A stretch of DNA of 64,000 nucleotides from Microbacterium sp. W4I20 (lineage in GTDB: Bacteria; Actinomycetota; Actinomycetes; Actinomycetales; Microbacteriaceae), in NCBI RefSeq assembly GCF_030816505.1, contig NZ_JAUSYB010000001.1, forward strand, positions 682,001 to 746,000, written 5' to 3'. Shown here one piece after another: positions 37,444 to 45,880 of the stretch. Position 1 is the first letter of the stretch, and every line of letters begins with the position of its first letter. The translations under genes were made by a program, and so were the position numbers. The notes beneath the pieces were generated by a model. The model did no database searches. It was not told the DNA's origin and saw only the letters and a list, made by a program, of their open reading frames with translations.

Positions 37444-38673
37444 ATGAGCACGAAAGTTTGGATCGCTGACACCTGGCTTTACTCCAACGGAGAGCGGAAG
37501 GGTGAGAAGAAGCCGGGCTACGGCACTGGCCAGCGCTGGCGTGTCGTCTGGATCGATCCCGACACCAACCACGAGCGGTCCCAGAGCTTCCCGAAGAAAC
37601 CTCAGGCCGAAGCACACAAGACGTTCGTGGAGAACTCCCTTCGAGAGAACAGCTACACCTCCCCCGAGGTCGCCGCGATGACCGTGGCCGACGCCGTCGA
37701 AGCCTGGATGAACTCGAAGAAGAATCCCGGCGAGGCGAGCCGCAGCACCTACCGCGACCGCATCGAGAACTACGTCCTGCCTCGATGGGGAAGCACTCGC
37801 CTGAGCGCCGTCAGACGCACCGACGTGGACACGTGGGTCTCTGCCCTCCAAGACGGCTCAGCGCCCCGCAGAGAGGGCGTGAGAGGCGCGCAGCGGCCCT
37901 TGAAGCCTGCGACCATCGACGCCGTTCTCGTGCCGTTCATCGCCGGGCTGAGGTTCGCCGTCCAGGAGGGCTGGATCAGACGCAATCCCGCGTCGGGAGT
38001 CGAGACGCCGCGCATCGAGTCTGAACCCGTGATCTTCCTGACCTACACCGAGCTGGAGAAGCTGATCGAGTCGATGCGAATCACCGCGACCGCACAGGAT
38101 GCCCTCCTCGTCGGCATCATGGGCAACGTCGGCCTGCGCCCCGGTGAGGCGTTCGCGCTCGACGTCGGAGACGTTGATCTGGCTCGTCGCCGCATCTCGA
38201 TCTCGAAGACATTCACGGTCAATGGCAAGCGCGCTCCCATCATCGGCAAGACGCCCAAGACCCGCGCGGGCATCCGCGAGGTACCCATCCCCCCGCACCT
38301 CGTGGATGACCTTCGCGCGCAGATCGCCAAGCGCCCCAAGGCGGCCCCGTTGTTCGTGAACCGTGAGGGCAAGCACGAGAGCACCGCGAACTGGCGCAAC
38401 CGGCAGTGGAAGAAGGCGACCGAGGCGGCGAAGTCCCCCACGGGGCTCACCCCGAAGGGGCTACGGCACACCGCAGCGTCGCTCGCAATCGCGGCCGGGG
38501 CCGATGTGCTCATGGTCCAGAAGATGTTGGGCCATGCCGACGCCAAGGAGACGCTCAACACCTATGCGAAGTTGTTCCCGGACCGCATGGACGAGGTTAC
38601 TGCGAAGATGACGAAGGCGCGAGATCGAGCGCTCCGAAAGGCCTCGAAGAAGGCGAATCCTGAGCCGTCCTGA
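37444..38673 (+). CDS. tyrosine integrase
   Basis: 409 aa. The N-terminal arm-binding domain (residues about 25-70), a core-binding domain, and a catalytic domain with R232 in GLRPGEAFALD, R341 in GLRHTAASL, H364 in GHADAKETL and nucleophile Y374 in NTYAKLF. The usual histidine of H-x-x-R is lysine (K338). It inserts the element at tRNA-Lys and removes it with the excisionase. The stop overlaps a copy of the arm repeat. Confidence 0.95.
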   Translation: MSTKVWIADTWLYSNGERKGEKKPGYGTGQRWRVVWIDPDTNHERSQSFPKKPQAEAHKTFVENSLRENSYTSPEVAAMTVADAVEAWMNSKKNPGEASRSTYRDRIENYVLPRWGSTRLSAVRRTDVDTWVSALQDGSAPRREGVRGAQRPLKPATIDAVLVPFIAGLRFAVQEGWIRRNPASGVETPRIESEPVIFLTYTELEKLIESMRITATAQDALLVGIMGNVGLRPGEAFALDVGDVDLARRRISISKTFTVNGKRAPIIGKTPKTRAGIREVPIPPHLVDDLRAQIAKRPKAAPLFVNREGKHESTANWRNRQWKKATEAAKSPTGLTPKGLRHTAASLAIAAGADVLMVQKMLGHADAKETLNTYAKLFPDRMDEVTAKMTKARDRALRKASKKANPEPS

Positions 38674-38713
38674 CTAGCGGGATGGGCGAGCGCATCCTGA
38701 CTGCATCCTGACT
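38666..38713 (+). repeat. three 11-bp arm repeats (right)
   Basis: CGTCCTGACT at 38666-38675, partly across the integrase stop, then GCATCCTGACT at 38692-38702 and 38703-38713 in tandem. These match the left copies. Confidence 0.6.
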
Positions 38714-38735
38714 GGGCATTCATCAGCAGCAAGCA

Positions 38736-38771
38736 AAAATCCCCCGATCTGGCGAGAGATCAGGGGATTTT
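38736..38771 (-). terminator. tRNA-Lys terminator supplied by the element
   Basis: Arms AAAATCCCC-GATCT and AGATC-GGGGATTTT around loop GGCGAG, directly 3' to the tRNA on the minus strand. It replaces the ancestral terminator, now at 26191-26226, and shares the CTGGCGAGAG loop with it. Confidence 0.8.
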
Positions 38772-38807
38772 CGTGCACCCCCTCGGACTTGAACCGAGAA
38801 CCCACTG
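38772..38807. repeat. attR core, right 36-bp direct repeat
   Basis: Identical to 26231-26266 and forms the 3' part of the intact tRNA-Lys gene, which therefore stays functional after insertion. Confidence 0.92.
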
Positions 38808-38846
38808 ATTAAGAGTCAGTTGCTCTGCCGATTGAGCTAGAGGTGC
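38774..38846 (-). tRNA. tRNA-Lys (CUU)
   Basis: 73 nt on the minus strand. Acceptor GCACCTC pairs with GGGGTGC (one G-U), discriminator A at 38774, no encoded CCA. Anticodon loop CTCTTAA gives anticodon CUU. T arm CTCGGTTCAAGTCCGAG. This tRNA is the attachment site. Confidence 0.95.
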
Positions 38847-38999
38847 GTGGTCTGGGATGACCCCGACCGAGGAATTACATTACCAGCCGATCGGTCCCAT
38901 GCGAAATCGACGCGACCCCGGGCGTGGCCCGTCGTCACACGAGGTAAGGGTGGCCGAAGGACCCTCTGGCCCGCCGGTCCCAGCGACTATTCTTGGAGC

Positions 39000-39797
39000 G
39001 TGACAGCCTCCCTCCCCGCCGACTCTCTGCGCCGCGACCTCGAGCTCGCCCTTCGCCTGGCCGACGCCGCAGATGCCGAGTCACTCGCGCGCTTCGACTC
39101 CGCCGACCTCGAGATCTCGACGAAGGCCGACAACTCGCACGTCACGGATGCCGACCTCGCGACAGAGCGTGCGATTCGCAGCATCCTCGAGACGGAGCGA
39201 CCCGACGACGGGATCTTCGGCGAGGAGTACGGCGCCCAGGGCAGCACGCATCGGCAGTGGATCATCGACCCGATCGACGGTACCGCGAACTACCTCCGCG
39301 GAGTTCCGCTCTGGGGCACGATGATCGCCCTCGCGATCGACGGGGTACCGCAGGTCGGCGTCGTCAGCATGCCGGCCCTCCAACGGCGCTGGTGGGCGTC
39401 GGCAGGTTCCGGGGCGTGGACGGCCACCGACGGCGAACCTCGACCGCTGAAGACCTCGTCGGTGGCGTCGCTGGACGATGCGAGCGTGAGCTTCCAGAGC
39501 ATCGCCCAGTGGTCGGATGCCGGCCACCTCGACACGCTGCTCGCACTGGCGGGACGCGTCTGGCGCGATCGCGCGTACGGCGACGTCTTCGCCTACATGC
39601 TTCTCGCAGAAGGACGCCTCGACATGGTCGCGGAGTTCGATGTGAAGGAGTATGACATCGCAGCGGCAGTCCCGATCGTGCGGGAGGCCGGCGGAAGGAT
39701 GACCTCCTTCGACGGCGACGAGACGATCTCCGCGCGCTCGACGCTTGCCACCAACGGCATCCTTCACGACGACTTCCTCAGCTTCCTGCACGACTGA
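39000..39797 (+). CDS. hisN: inositol-phosphatase family, histidinol-phosphatase-like
   Basis: 265 aa from a GTG at 39000. TATTCT at 38988-38993 lies 6 bp before the GTG, so the mRNA is likely leaderless. Metal ligands E75 in GEEYG, D90 and D93 in IIDPIDGTANY, and the C-terminal DVKEYDIAAAVPIVREAGG are seen. The family removes phosphate from histidinol phosphate or inositol phosphate; the actinobacterial HisN pattern is favoured but not proven. Confidence 0.8.
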   Translation: MTASLPADSLRRDLELALRLADAADAESLARFDSADLEISTKADNSHVTDADLATERAIRSILETERPDDGIFGEEYGAQGSTHRQWIIDPIDGTANYLRGVPLWGTMIALAIDGVPQVGVVSMPALQRRWWASAGSGAWTATDGEPRPLKTSSVASLDDASVSFQSIAQWSDAGHLDTLLALAGRVWRDRAYGDVFAYMLLAEGRLDMVAEFDVKEYDIAAAVPIVREAGGRMTSFDGDETISARSTLATNGILHDDFLSFLHD

Positions 39798-39816
39798 CCG
39801 AACCCCGAGGCCCGCG

Positions 39817-40386
39817 ATGACCACTCGCACCCTTTCCGCCGTCATCGGCGGACTGCTGGTCGTGGCGTGCCTGACCTCCTGCGCCGCCCCTGCGGAGCCG
39901 CTCGAGACTCCCCCCGCGGCATCGACGGCCCCGACTTCCGGTAACGGTGTAGAGCCCCCGGTCACCCCGACGCCGACGGCACCCGCAGCAGAGATCTCGT
40001 GCGAGTCCATGATCTCCACGGGCACGGTCGAGGCGTTGACCGGCGCGGGCTGGACGGCCAAACCGAAGGACTTCGTCGTCGGCGACGTGGAGCTCACCGA
40101 GGGGCTGCTCTGCTTCTGGGCCGACTACTCCGTCGGCTCCGATCACGGCCAGCTCTACGGGTGGTCGCAGATCACCTCCGACGATGCGTCCAGCGCCCAA
40201 TCAGCACTTCTCGAGGGAGGATGGCGACGCGAGGACGGGCCCGAGGGCACGTACTTCACCGAGGACCCGCGGTACTCGATGGGTACCGACGACGATGGCT
40301 ACGGCATGACGTATCTCTTCGGTGACGGATGGGTGAAGCTCGCGGACACCAAGCAGGGCCTCGTTCTCATCGAGTGGACCGGCTAG
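39817..40386 (+). CDS. lipoprotein of unknown function
   Basis: 189 aa. Lipobox LTSC with cysteine 22 after a hydrophobic signal; a Pro/Thr-rich linker; then a domain with CESMISTGTVEALTGAGW and LLCFWADYSVGSDHGQLYGWSQI. Two cysteines in the mature domain. Lies 19 bp after the hisN-like gene. Family not recognised. Confidence 0.75.
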   Translation: MTTRTLSAVIGGLLVVACLTSCAAPAEPLETPPAASTAPTSGNGVEPPVTPTPTAPAAEISCESMISTGTVEALTGAGWTAKPKDFVVGDVELTEGLLCFWADYSVGSDHGQLYGWSQITSDDASSAQSALLEGGWRREDGPEGTYFTEDPRYSMGTDDDGYGMTYLFGDGWVKLADTKQGLVLIEWTG

Positions 40387-40431
40387 CGAGTTCGGGACTC
40401 CGCTCGGCTCCTCGCGTGGCACCCTCGACAC

Positions 40432-40968
40432 ATGACAACTCTCTCGCTGCGCCTGTGGCAGGACGACGATCTGCCCCTGCTCCACCGGGCGAACACGCCG
40501 GCGATGACCTCGCATCTGAACGGTCCCGAGTCGCCTCAGCAGATCGACGATCGTCACACGCGGTACCTTCGCTACCTCAAGACCGGCGAGGCACGGATGT
40601 TCGTGGTTCTTCTGGGCACGGACCCCGTGGGCTCGATCGGCTACTGGAAGGTCAGCTGGCACGGCGAGCCGGCGTGGGAGACGGGCTGGTTCGTGCTGCC
40701 GGAGGCGCAGGGTCAGGGCATCGCCGCTCAGGGACTCGCCCTTCTCATCGAGGACCTGCGCGCGCACGACGATGGCCGTCGCTTCCTGGTCGCATTCCCC
40801 GGGGCAGACAATCCCGCCTCCAACGCGGTGTGCCGCCGCGCCGGTTTCCGCCTCGTCGGCTCAACCACCGAGGTGTTTCGCGAACAGCAGTTGGCGATCA
40901 ACGAGTGGGTTCTCGATCTCGCTCACGAAGACACCGGGCAGGATGCAAAAGGCCCGTCTCTCCGGTGA
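40432..40968 (+). CDS. GNAT family N-acetyltransferase
   Basis: 178 aa. The acetyl-CoA site PEAQGQGIAAQGLALLIE is the Q/RxxGxG/A motif, with FVVLLGTDPVGSIGYWKVS and CRRAGFRLVG before the C-terminus. Substrate unknown. Its 3' end lies in the palindromic terminator. Confidence 0.9.
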   Translation: MTTLSLRLWQDDDLPLLHRANTPAMTSHLNGPESPQQIDDRHTRYLRYLKTGEARMFVVLLGTDPVGSIGYWKVSWHGEPAWETGWFVLPEAQGQGIAAQGLALLIEDLRAHDDGRRFLVAFPGADNPASNAVCRRAGFRLVGSTTEVFREQQLAINEWVLDLAHEDTGQDAKGPSLR

Positions 40969-40987
40969 TCACCGGAGAGACGGGCCT
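40950..40987. terminator. perfect 38-bp palindrome terminator
   Basis: AGGCCCGTCTCTCCGGTGAT and its complement form a continuous 19-bp stem. It overlaps the GNAT stop and lies 20 bp beyond the tmRNA 3' end, so it can terminate both. Confidence 0.8.
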
Positions 40988-41007
40988 CTTGATTTGCGAC
41001 AGCGACC

Positions 41008-41377
41008 TGGTGGAGCTGGGGGGAATCGAACCCCCGTCCAACGCTGAAAATCCACGCCTTCTCCGGGCGCAGTCTGTAAAGACGTTCTACTCGGCTCCGA
41101 CCTTTGTCACAGACACCTAAGTCGACGAGCCCAGCCTGGGAAGAGTCCCGTGCGACGTCCAGACGCCGTCGCACAGCAAGATTCCTAGATGACGCCAGGG
41201 TCCGTGACGGAATCACACACGGTCTGACGGACTATCGGGCTCGCTTATGCAGCGAGGGCGAAGTCGTTGCGCTTGGTTTCGGCAACTATTTTTTTGCAGA
41301 GAGCGTTTACGAGATAACTCTGCATCCTCGGCCCGCTTCTCGTGGATATACAGGCGCTGTCGAAACCGATCAGCCCC
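41008..41377 (-). ncRNA. ssrA: transfer-messenger RNA
   Basis: 370 nt on the minus strand. The 5' end GGGGCTGATCGGTTTCGACA and the 3' end with T-arm GGGGGTTCGATTCCCCCC and encoded CCA fit tmRNA. The resume codon is GCC after UAGUU; the encoded tag is AETKRNDFALAA and stops at TAA. tmRNA rescues stalled ribosomes and marks the product for degradation. Confidence 0.93.
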
Positions 41378-41517
41378 GTGATCCTTCTCTCGAAGGAGCC
41401 GCTGTCGCACTGTGGAGTTTTTTACCCGGACGTTGATGGCCCGAGCATCACAGCTTACAACGTCGGCGGCACGTCCGCCATTCCCGGCTGCCGGGTCTGC
41501 TGGCGTAGAGTCGCCGC

Positions 41518-42180
41518 ATGAGCGAAGTCACGGTCACCGTCCGCGGCGAGCACGAGGCGCGCATCGCGCCCGAGCGCGCCACTATCCTCGTCAGCGTGCA
41601 TGCAGAGGGACCGGAGCGTACCTCCGTGGTCGAGCACGTCATGAACCTCGCCGAACCGGTGCGCAACAGCATCGCCGAACGCACGGATGCCGGGACCGTG
41701 GTCGACTGGACCAGCAAGCGTCTCTCCGTGCGAGCAGAACGGCCGTGGAACAACGACGGCAAGCGGCTCGCCCCGGTGTACTACGCGAGCATCGACTTCA
41801 CCGCGACTTTCTCCGAGGCATCCGAGCTCTCGATCTGGGTGTCGGACATCTCCCTCTGGGACGGAGTCGAGGTCGGGTGGGTGAACTGGCACCTCACTCC
41901 CCGCACCATCGCGCGCGTCGAGAGCGAGGTCGCCGCGGCGGCTGTCGGCGTCGCGGTCTCACGCGCCCAGGCATACGCGAGTGCGCTAGGGCTGGGTGAG
42001 GTCACGCCGCTGGAGATCGCGGACGTCGGACTCATCTCCTCGGGACAGCCGGCACCCGCTGTCGCCATGATGAAGTCCCGAGTCGGCGCCTTCTCGGCGG
42101 ACGCCGCGCCCGCCATGGAGTACGAGCCCGACGAGATCGTCATCGCTGCGACCGTGGAGGCTCGCTTCCTCGCGCGCTGA
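41518..42180 (+). CDS. SIMPL domain (DUF541) protein
   Basis: 220 aa. Begins EVTVTVRGEHEARIAPERATILVSV and includes RTSVVEHVMNLAEPVRNSI, WTSKRLSVRAERPWNNDGKR and a C-terminal VIAATVEARF, all typical of SIMPL proteins. There is no signal peptide, so it is cytoplasmic here. Function unknown. Confidence 0.85.
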   Translation: MSEVTVTVRGEHEARIAPERATILVSVHAEGPERTSVVEHVMNLAEPVRNSIAERTDAGTVVDWTSKRLSVRAERPWNNDGKRLAPVYYASIDFTATFSEASELSIWVSDISLWDGVEVGWVNWHLTPRTIARVESEVAAAAVGVAVSRAQAYASALGLGEVTPLEIADVGLISSGQPAPAVAMMKSRVGAFSADAAPAMEYEPDEIVIAATVEARFLAR

Positions 42181-42196
42181 GCGGGCCGGATCGAGG

Positions 42197-43702
42197 TCAG
42201 CCGGTAAACGGCGCCAACTCGGCCGCCAGACGCTCGGACACCCGAGCATGCACGGCCGTTCCGGCCTCGCGGTGCTCGACCGAGAGCAGCATCCCCGTCT
42301 CATGGATCGCCGCGACCAGGTCGCCGCGATCGTAGGGAATGACGGCGTGGACCTCGATGGCGGGCTTCGGCAGCGCCTCCTCGATCGCGGCGCGGAGCTC
42401 GGCGATGCCCTCGCCGGATCGCGACGACACGAACTGCGCGCGCGGCTCCAGACCGCGCAGCACCAGACGCTCGTCGTCACCGATGAGATCGGCCTTGTTG
42501 AAGACCACGATCTCCGGCATGTCCCGGACACCGACATCGCCCAGCACATCGCGGACGGTCTTCAGCTGCCCGGCAGGATCGGGGTGTGAGGCGTCGACCA
42601 CGTGCAGCACGACGTCGGCCTCGCCGACCTCCTCGAGCGTCGAGCGGAAGGCCTCCACGAGCTGATGAGGCAGATTGCGTACGAAGCCCACCGTGTCGGT
42701 GAAGGTGTACACGCGGCCGTCTGTCGTCTCGGAACGACGCACGGTGGCATCCAGGGTGGCGAACAGAGCATTCTCGACGAGCACACCGGCGCTGGTGAGG
42801 GCGTTGAGCAGACTCGACTTGCCGGCGTTCGTGTACCCCGCGATCGCGACCGAGGGGATCGTGTTGCGCTTGCGCTCGGCGCGCTTGGCCTCCCGCGCCG
42901 GACCGAAGTCGCGGATCTGCCGACGAAGCAGCGCCATCTTGGTGCGGATGCGGCGGCGATCGAGTTCGATCTTCGTCTCACCGGGACCACGGGATCCCAT
43001 GCCGGCACCGCCGGCACCGACCTGTCCACCGGCCTGACGGCTCATCGAATCACCCCAGCCGCGGAGGCGGGGAAGAAGGTACTCGAGCTGCGCGAGCTCG
43101 ACCTGCGCCTTTCCCTCGCGACTCTTCGCGTGCTGACTGAAGATGTCGAGGATCACGGTCGTGCGGTCGATGACCTTGACCTTCACGACGTCTTCCAGGG
43201 CACGGCGCTGGCTCGGGGCGAGTTCCGTGTCGGCGATCACCGTGTCGGCGCCGACGGCAGCGACGATGTCCTTGAGTTCCTGAGCCTTGCCTCGCCCGAG
43301 GTACGTGGCAGCATCCGGATGAGGACGACGCTGCAGCACGCCGTCGAGGACGACGGCACCCGCCGTCTCGGCGAGAGCAGCGAGCTCCCGCAGCGAGTTC
43401 TCGGCGTCTTCCTGCGCACCCTGCGGATACACGCCCACGAGCACCACGTTCTCGAGACGCAGCTGGCGGTACTCGACCTCAGTGACGTCTTCGAGCTCCG
43501 TGGAGAGACCCCCGACACGGCGAAGCGCGTGGCGATCCTCGAGGTCCCATTGGTTGCCGTCTGTGGTCGAGTGCGCCGCCGTCGACGAATCCTGCAATGC
43601 CTGAGCTGCACCGAAGACGCGCACCTCCGAACGCTTCTCTGCGTTCGCGAGCACGCGGTCGACTGCTTCGTCATCCATGGAGGGGATCGTGGTCTCCGTC
43701 AT
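42197..43702 (-). CDS. hflX: GTPase HflX
   Basis: 501 aa. The G domain has Walker A GYTNAGKSSLLNALTS, switch-region DTVGFVRNLP, and VVFNKADLI. The N-terminal HflX domain has VGVYPQGAQEDAENSLRELAALAETAGA and the arginine-rich helix with KIELDRRRIRTKM. It dissociates ribosomes and is often induced in stress. It is divergent from the methyltransferase gene (68 bp). Confidence 0.94.
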   Translation of the reverse strand: MTETTIPSMDDEAVDRVLANAEKRSEVRVFGAAQALQDSSTAAHSTTDGNQWDLEDRHALRRVGGLSTELEDVTEVEYRQLRLENVVLVGVYPQGAQEDAENSLRELAALAETAGAVVLDGVLQRRPHPDAATYLGRGKAQELKDIVAAVGADTVIADTELAPSQRRALEDVVKVKVIDRTTVILDIFSQHAKSREGKAQVELAQLEYLLPRLRGWGDSMSRQAGGQVGAGGAGMGSRGPGETKIELDRRRIRTKMALLRRQIRDFGPAREAKRAERKRNTIPSVAIAGYTNAGKSSLLNALTSAGVLVENALFATLDATVRRSETTDGRVYTFTDTVGFVRNLPHQLVEAFRSTLEEVGEADVVLHVVDASHPDPAGQLKTVRDVLGDVGVRDMPEIVVFNKADLIGDDERLVLRGLEPRAQFVSSRSGEGIAELRAAIEEALPKPAIEVHAVIPYDRGDLVAAIHETGMLLSVEHREAGTAVHARVSERLAAELAPFTG

Positions 43703-43769
43703 CCGTTCCTGATCTCTGCTTTCGTTGCGAGCCTTAACCTTAGCCCGGGGTGTCCGGTACGCTCACCGT

Positions 43770-44411
43770 ATGGGGTCCGACCACTACTTCACTGCGGCCC
43801 CGGCAAGCCCCGAGAATCTGCGTTCGATCCGTGTGTCGCTCGCAGGCCGTGAGCTGGATGTCACCACCGCCGGTGGCGTCTTCAGCCCGGATCGATTGGA
43901 TGCCGGCACCGCAGTGCTTCTCGCCAACATGCCCCCGGTGCCCCCGGGAGGTCATCTTCTCGACCTCGGCAGCGGCTGGGGGCCGATCAGCCTCTCGATG
44001 GCCCTTGCTGCTCCGCACGCGACGGTCTGGGCCGTCGACGTGAATGAGCGGGCTCTGGATCTCGTTCGCCGCAACGCGGCTTCCCTCGGCCTCACCAATA
44101 TCAACGCATCGCTGCCCGATGATGTTCCCGAGGATGTCACGTTCCGTACAATCCGCTCCAACCCGCCGATCCGGGTGGGGAAGAACGAGCTGCACGGACT
44201 GCTCGAACGCTGGATCCCTCGCCTCGACGACCGCAGCGATGCGTGGCTCGTCGTGCAGCGGAATCTCGGCGCAGACTCGCTGCAGCGGTGGATCGGAGCG
44301 ACCTTCCACCCGGGATACAGCGTGTTCCGCACCGCGACCGGCAAGGGCTATCGCATCCTCAAGGTCCGCAAGCACGGCACCCCGCAGACGGAACCCATCG
44401 CGCTCAGCTGA
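43770..44411 (+). CDS. class I methyltransferase, RsmC-like
   Basis: 213 aa from the ATG at 43770. The SAM site [17 protein letters not shown] and [15 protein letters not shown] (NPPxR) fit the RsmC/RlmG-type guanine-N2 rRNA methyltransferases. rRNA as the substrate is likely but inferred. Its stop overlaps the dapF stop by 8 bp on the opposite strand. Confidence 0.85.
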   Translation: MGSDHYFTAAPASPENLRSIRVSLAGRELDVTTAGGVFSPDRLDAGTAVLLANMPPVPPGGHLLDLGSGWGPISLSMALAAPHATVWAVDVNERALDLVRRNAASLGLTNINASLPDDVPEDVTFRTIRSNPPIRVGKNELHGLLERWIPRLDDRSDAWLVVQRNLGADSLQRWIGATFHPGYSVFRTATGKGYRILKVRKHGTPQTEPIALS

Positions 44412-45279
44412 CGAGATCGACCTCGCCCTGGAAGACCAACTGAGCGGGCCCGGCCAGCGCGACGTGCTCGCCGTCTTCGGCGGGGAACATGCGCACGCTC
44501 AGCGTGCCTCCCGGCACCTCGACCTGCCAGTTGTTCGGCGCCTGCTCGCCAGCCCAGAACCGCACGGCCAGGGCAGTCGCTGCCACCCCCGTGCCGCAGC
44601 TGAGGGTCTCCCCCACGCCGCGCTCGAACACGCGCATGCGCACGTGTCCGATGCCATCCCGGACCAGAGGCTCCCCTGGAACGACGAACTCGACGTTCGC
44701 GCCGGCCGGGAGCAGAGGATCCAGATCGGGGGCGCGGTGGAGCTCCACCGCCGCGAGCTCGGCCTCCGACGCGAGGGCGACGACGACGTGCGGGTTGCCG
44801 ACGTCGATCCCCAGCCCCGGACGGGTGACCGTCAAGCCGTCGACGCGCACGAGGGGATCATCACCCGACAGCTTCCACCGGCCGAGATCGACCTGGTAGC
44901 CGGTCGCGCTCCTGGTGACATCTCGGACGCCGGCCCGCGTGCCGATGGGGAGCGTGGAGCCCTGTTCGATCGTCGCGAGCCCCGACCTGACCAGGAAGTG
45001 AGCGAACACGCGGATGCCGTTGCCGCACATCTCGGCGATCGAGCCGTCAGCATTCCGGTAGTCCATGAACCACTCCGCGTCGGGCTCTTCCGCGAGTGCG
45101 GCCGCGCCGACATCGATCGAAGAAGAACGCACCACACGCAGAATGCCGTCGGCGCCGATCCCGAAGTTCCGGTCGCAGAGCACAGCCACCTGCTCCACCG
45201 ACAGCTCGAGCTCACCGTCCGGATCGGCGATGATGATGAAGTCGTTGCCCGTGCCTTGCCCCTTGGTGAATGCGACCAT
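44404..45279 (-). CDS. dapF: diaminopimelate epimerase
   Basis: 291 aa. The catalytic cysteines are in [12 protein letters not shown] and [24 protein letters not shown] is the N-terminal signature. It makes meso-diaminopimelate for lysine and cell wall. Convergent with the methyltransferase. 10 bp after the DHFR-like gene. Confidence 0.94.
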   Translation of the reverse strand: MVAFTKGQGTGNDFIIIADPDGELELSVEQVAVLCDRNFGIGADGILRVVRSSSIDVGAAALAEEPDAEWFMDYRNADGSIAEMCGNGIRVFAHFLVRSGLATIEQGSTLPIGTRAGVRDVTRSATGYQVDLGRWKLSGDDPLVRVDGLTVTRPGLGIDVGNPHVVVALASEAELAAVELHRAPDLDPLLPAGANVEFVVPGEPLVRDGIGHVRMRVFERGVGETLSCGTGVAATALAVRFWAGEQAPNNWQVEVPGGTLSVRMFPAEDGEHVALAGPAQLVFQGEVDLVS

Positions 45280-45288
45280 GAGCCCAGT

Positions 45289-45852
45289 CTAGGGAGTGCC
45301 GACCGGCTGCTCGGCACGCGCGTCTCCGTCGTACCTCACCCGGTATCGACCACACAGGAAGCTGCGGTTGCGGGCCACCTCGAGCAGCTCGAGGTCGAGC
45401 GCGCGCGGCAGCAGAGGAGCACCCGAACCGAGCGTCACCGGCGCATACTGCACCCACACCTCGTCGAGCAGACCCGCATCTGCGAACTGCCCCGCGAGGT
45501 CACCGCCACCGACGATCCACAGATCCTTGTCGCCGGCGGCCTCCACCATCTCGGTGTGCACGCTGCGCACATCGTGCTGCGTCAGCCGGACATCGGCTCC
45601 CTCGGGAACCTGAAGCTCGCGGTGCGTGAACACCCAGGTCGGCTGAACGTAGCCCCACCGCCCTTCCTCGTGGCGCATCACCCACTCGTAGGTCGAGGCG
45701 CCCATCGCCAGCGCTCCGATGTTCTTCTCGAACCCCTGGTAGGCCATGGGGCCGTCGTGGTCGATGTCCTGTCTGAGCAGCCAATCGAGCGAATGCTCGG
45801 CGGTGGCGATGAACCCGTCGAGGCTGGAGGCGGTGAAGTAGTGGGTCGTCAT
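45289..45852 (-). CDS. dihydrofolate reductase/RibD C-terminal family protein
   Basis: 187 aa from the ATG at 45852 (MTTHYFTASSLDGFIATA). The middle has KDLWIVGGGDLAGQFADAGLLDEVWV, the RibD_C nucleotide-binding signature. It is probably a reductase of unknown substrate and not the folate enzyme, which is FolA at 59690. Confidence 0.85.
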   Translation of the reverse strand: MTTHYFTASSLDGFIATAEHSLDWLLRQDIDHDGPMAYQGFEKNIGALAMGASTYEWVMRHEEGRWGYVQPTWVFTHRELQVPEGADVRLTQHDVRSVHTEMVEAAGDKDLWIVGGGDLAGQFADAGLLDEVWVQYAPVTLGSGAPLLPRALDLELLEVARNRSFLCGRYRVRYDGDARAEQPVGTP

Positions 45853-45880
45853 CCCCTCACAGTGGCACCAGCCACCGACA

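Larger units (their letters stand above)
26231..38807. mobile_element. integrated element in tRNA-Lys, about 12.6 kb
   Basis: Bounded by a perfect 36-bp repeat from the tRNA-Lys 3' end. A tyrosine integrase and an excisionase-like gene lie at the right end. Inside are putative iterons, a WhiB-like gene, a serine recombinase, likely defence cargo (Abi-alpha-like; NA37-like plus RelA/SpoT) and many small unknown genes. The base composition of 31160-36540 is visibly less GC-rich than the flanks. No capsid, portal, terminase large subunit, or FtsK-type transfer gene is seen, so it may depend on a helper or be a non-conjugative island. Confidence 0.9.

Noticed and set aside
26221..38820. CRISPR array from the repeated tRNA segment
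   Set aside because: There are only two copies, 12.5 kb apart, each a tRNA part, which is an att repeat and not a CRISPR.
38847..39000. 51-codon N-terminal extension of the hisN-like gene
   Set aside because: It starts just upstream of the tRNA-Lys 5' end, and the -10-like element and family start fit the GTG at 39000.
41104..41436. Open frame on the plus strand over the tmRNA
   Set aside because: It is a shadow of the tmRNA; the conserved RNA ends and tag account for the sequence.
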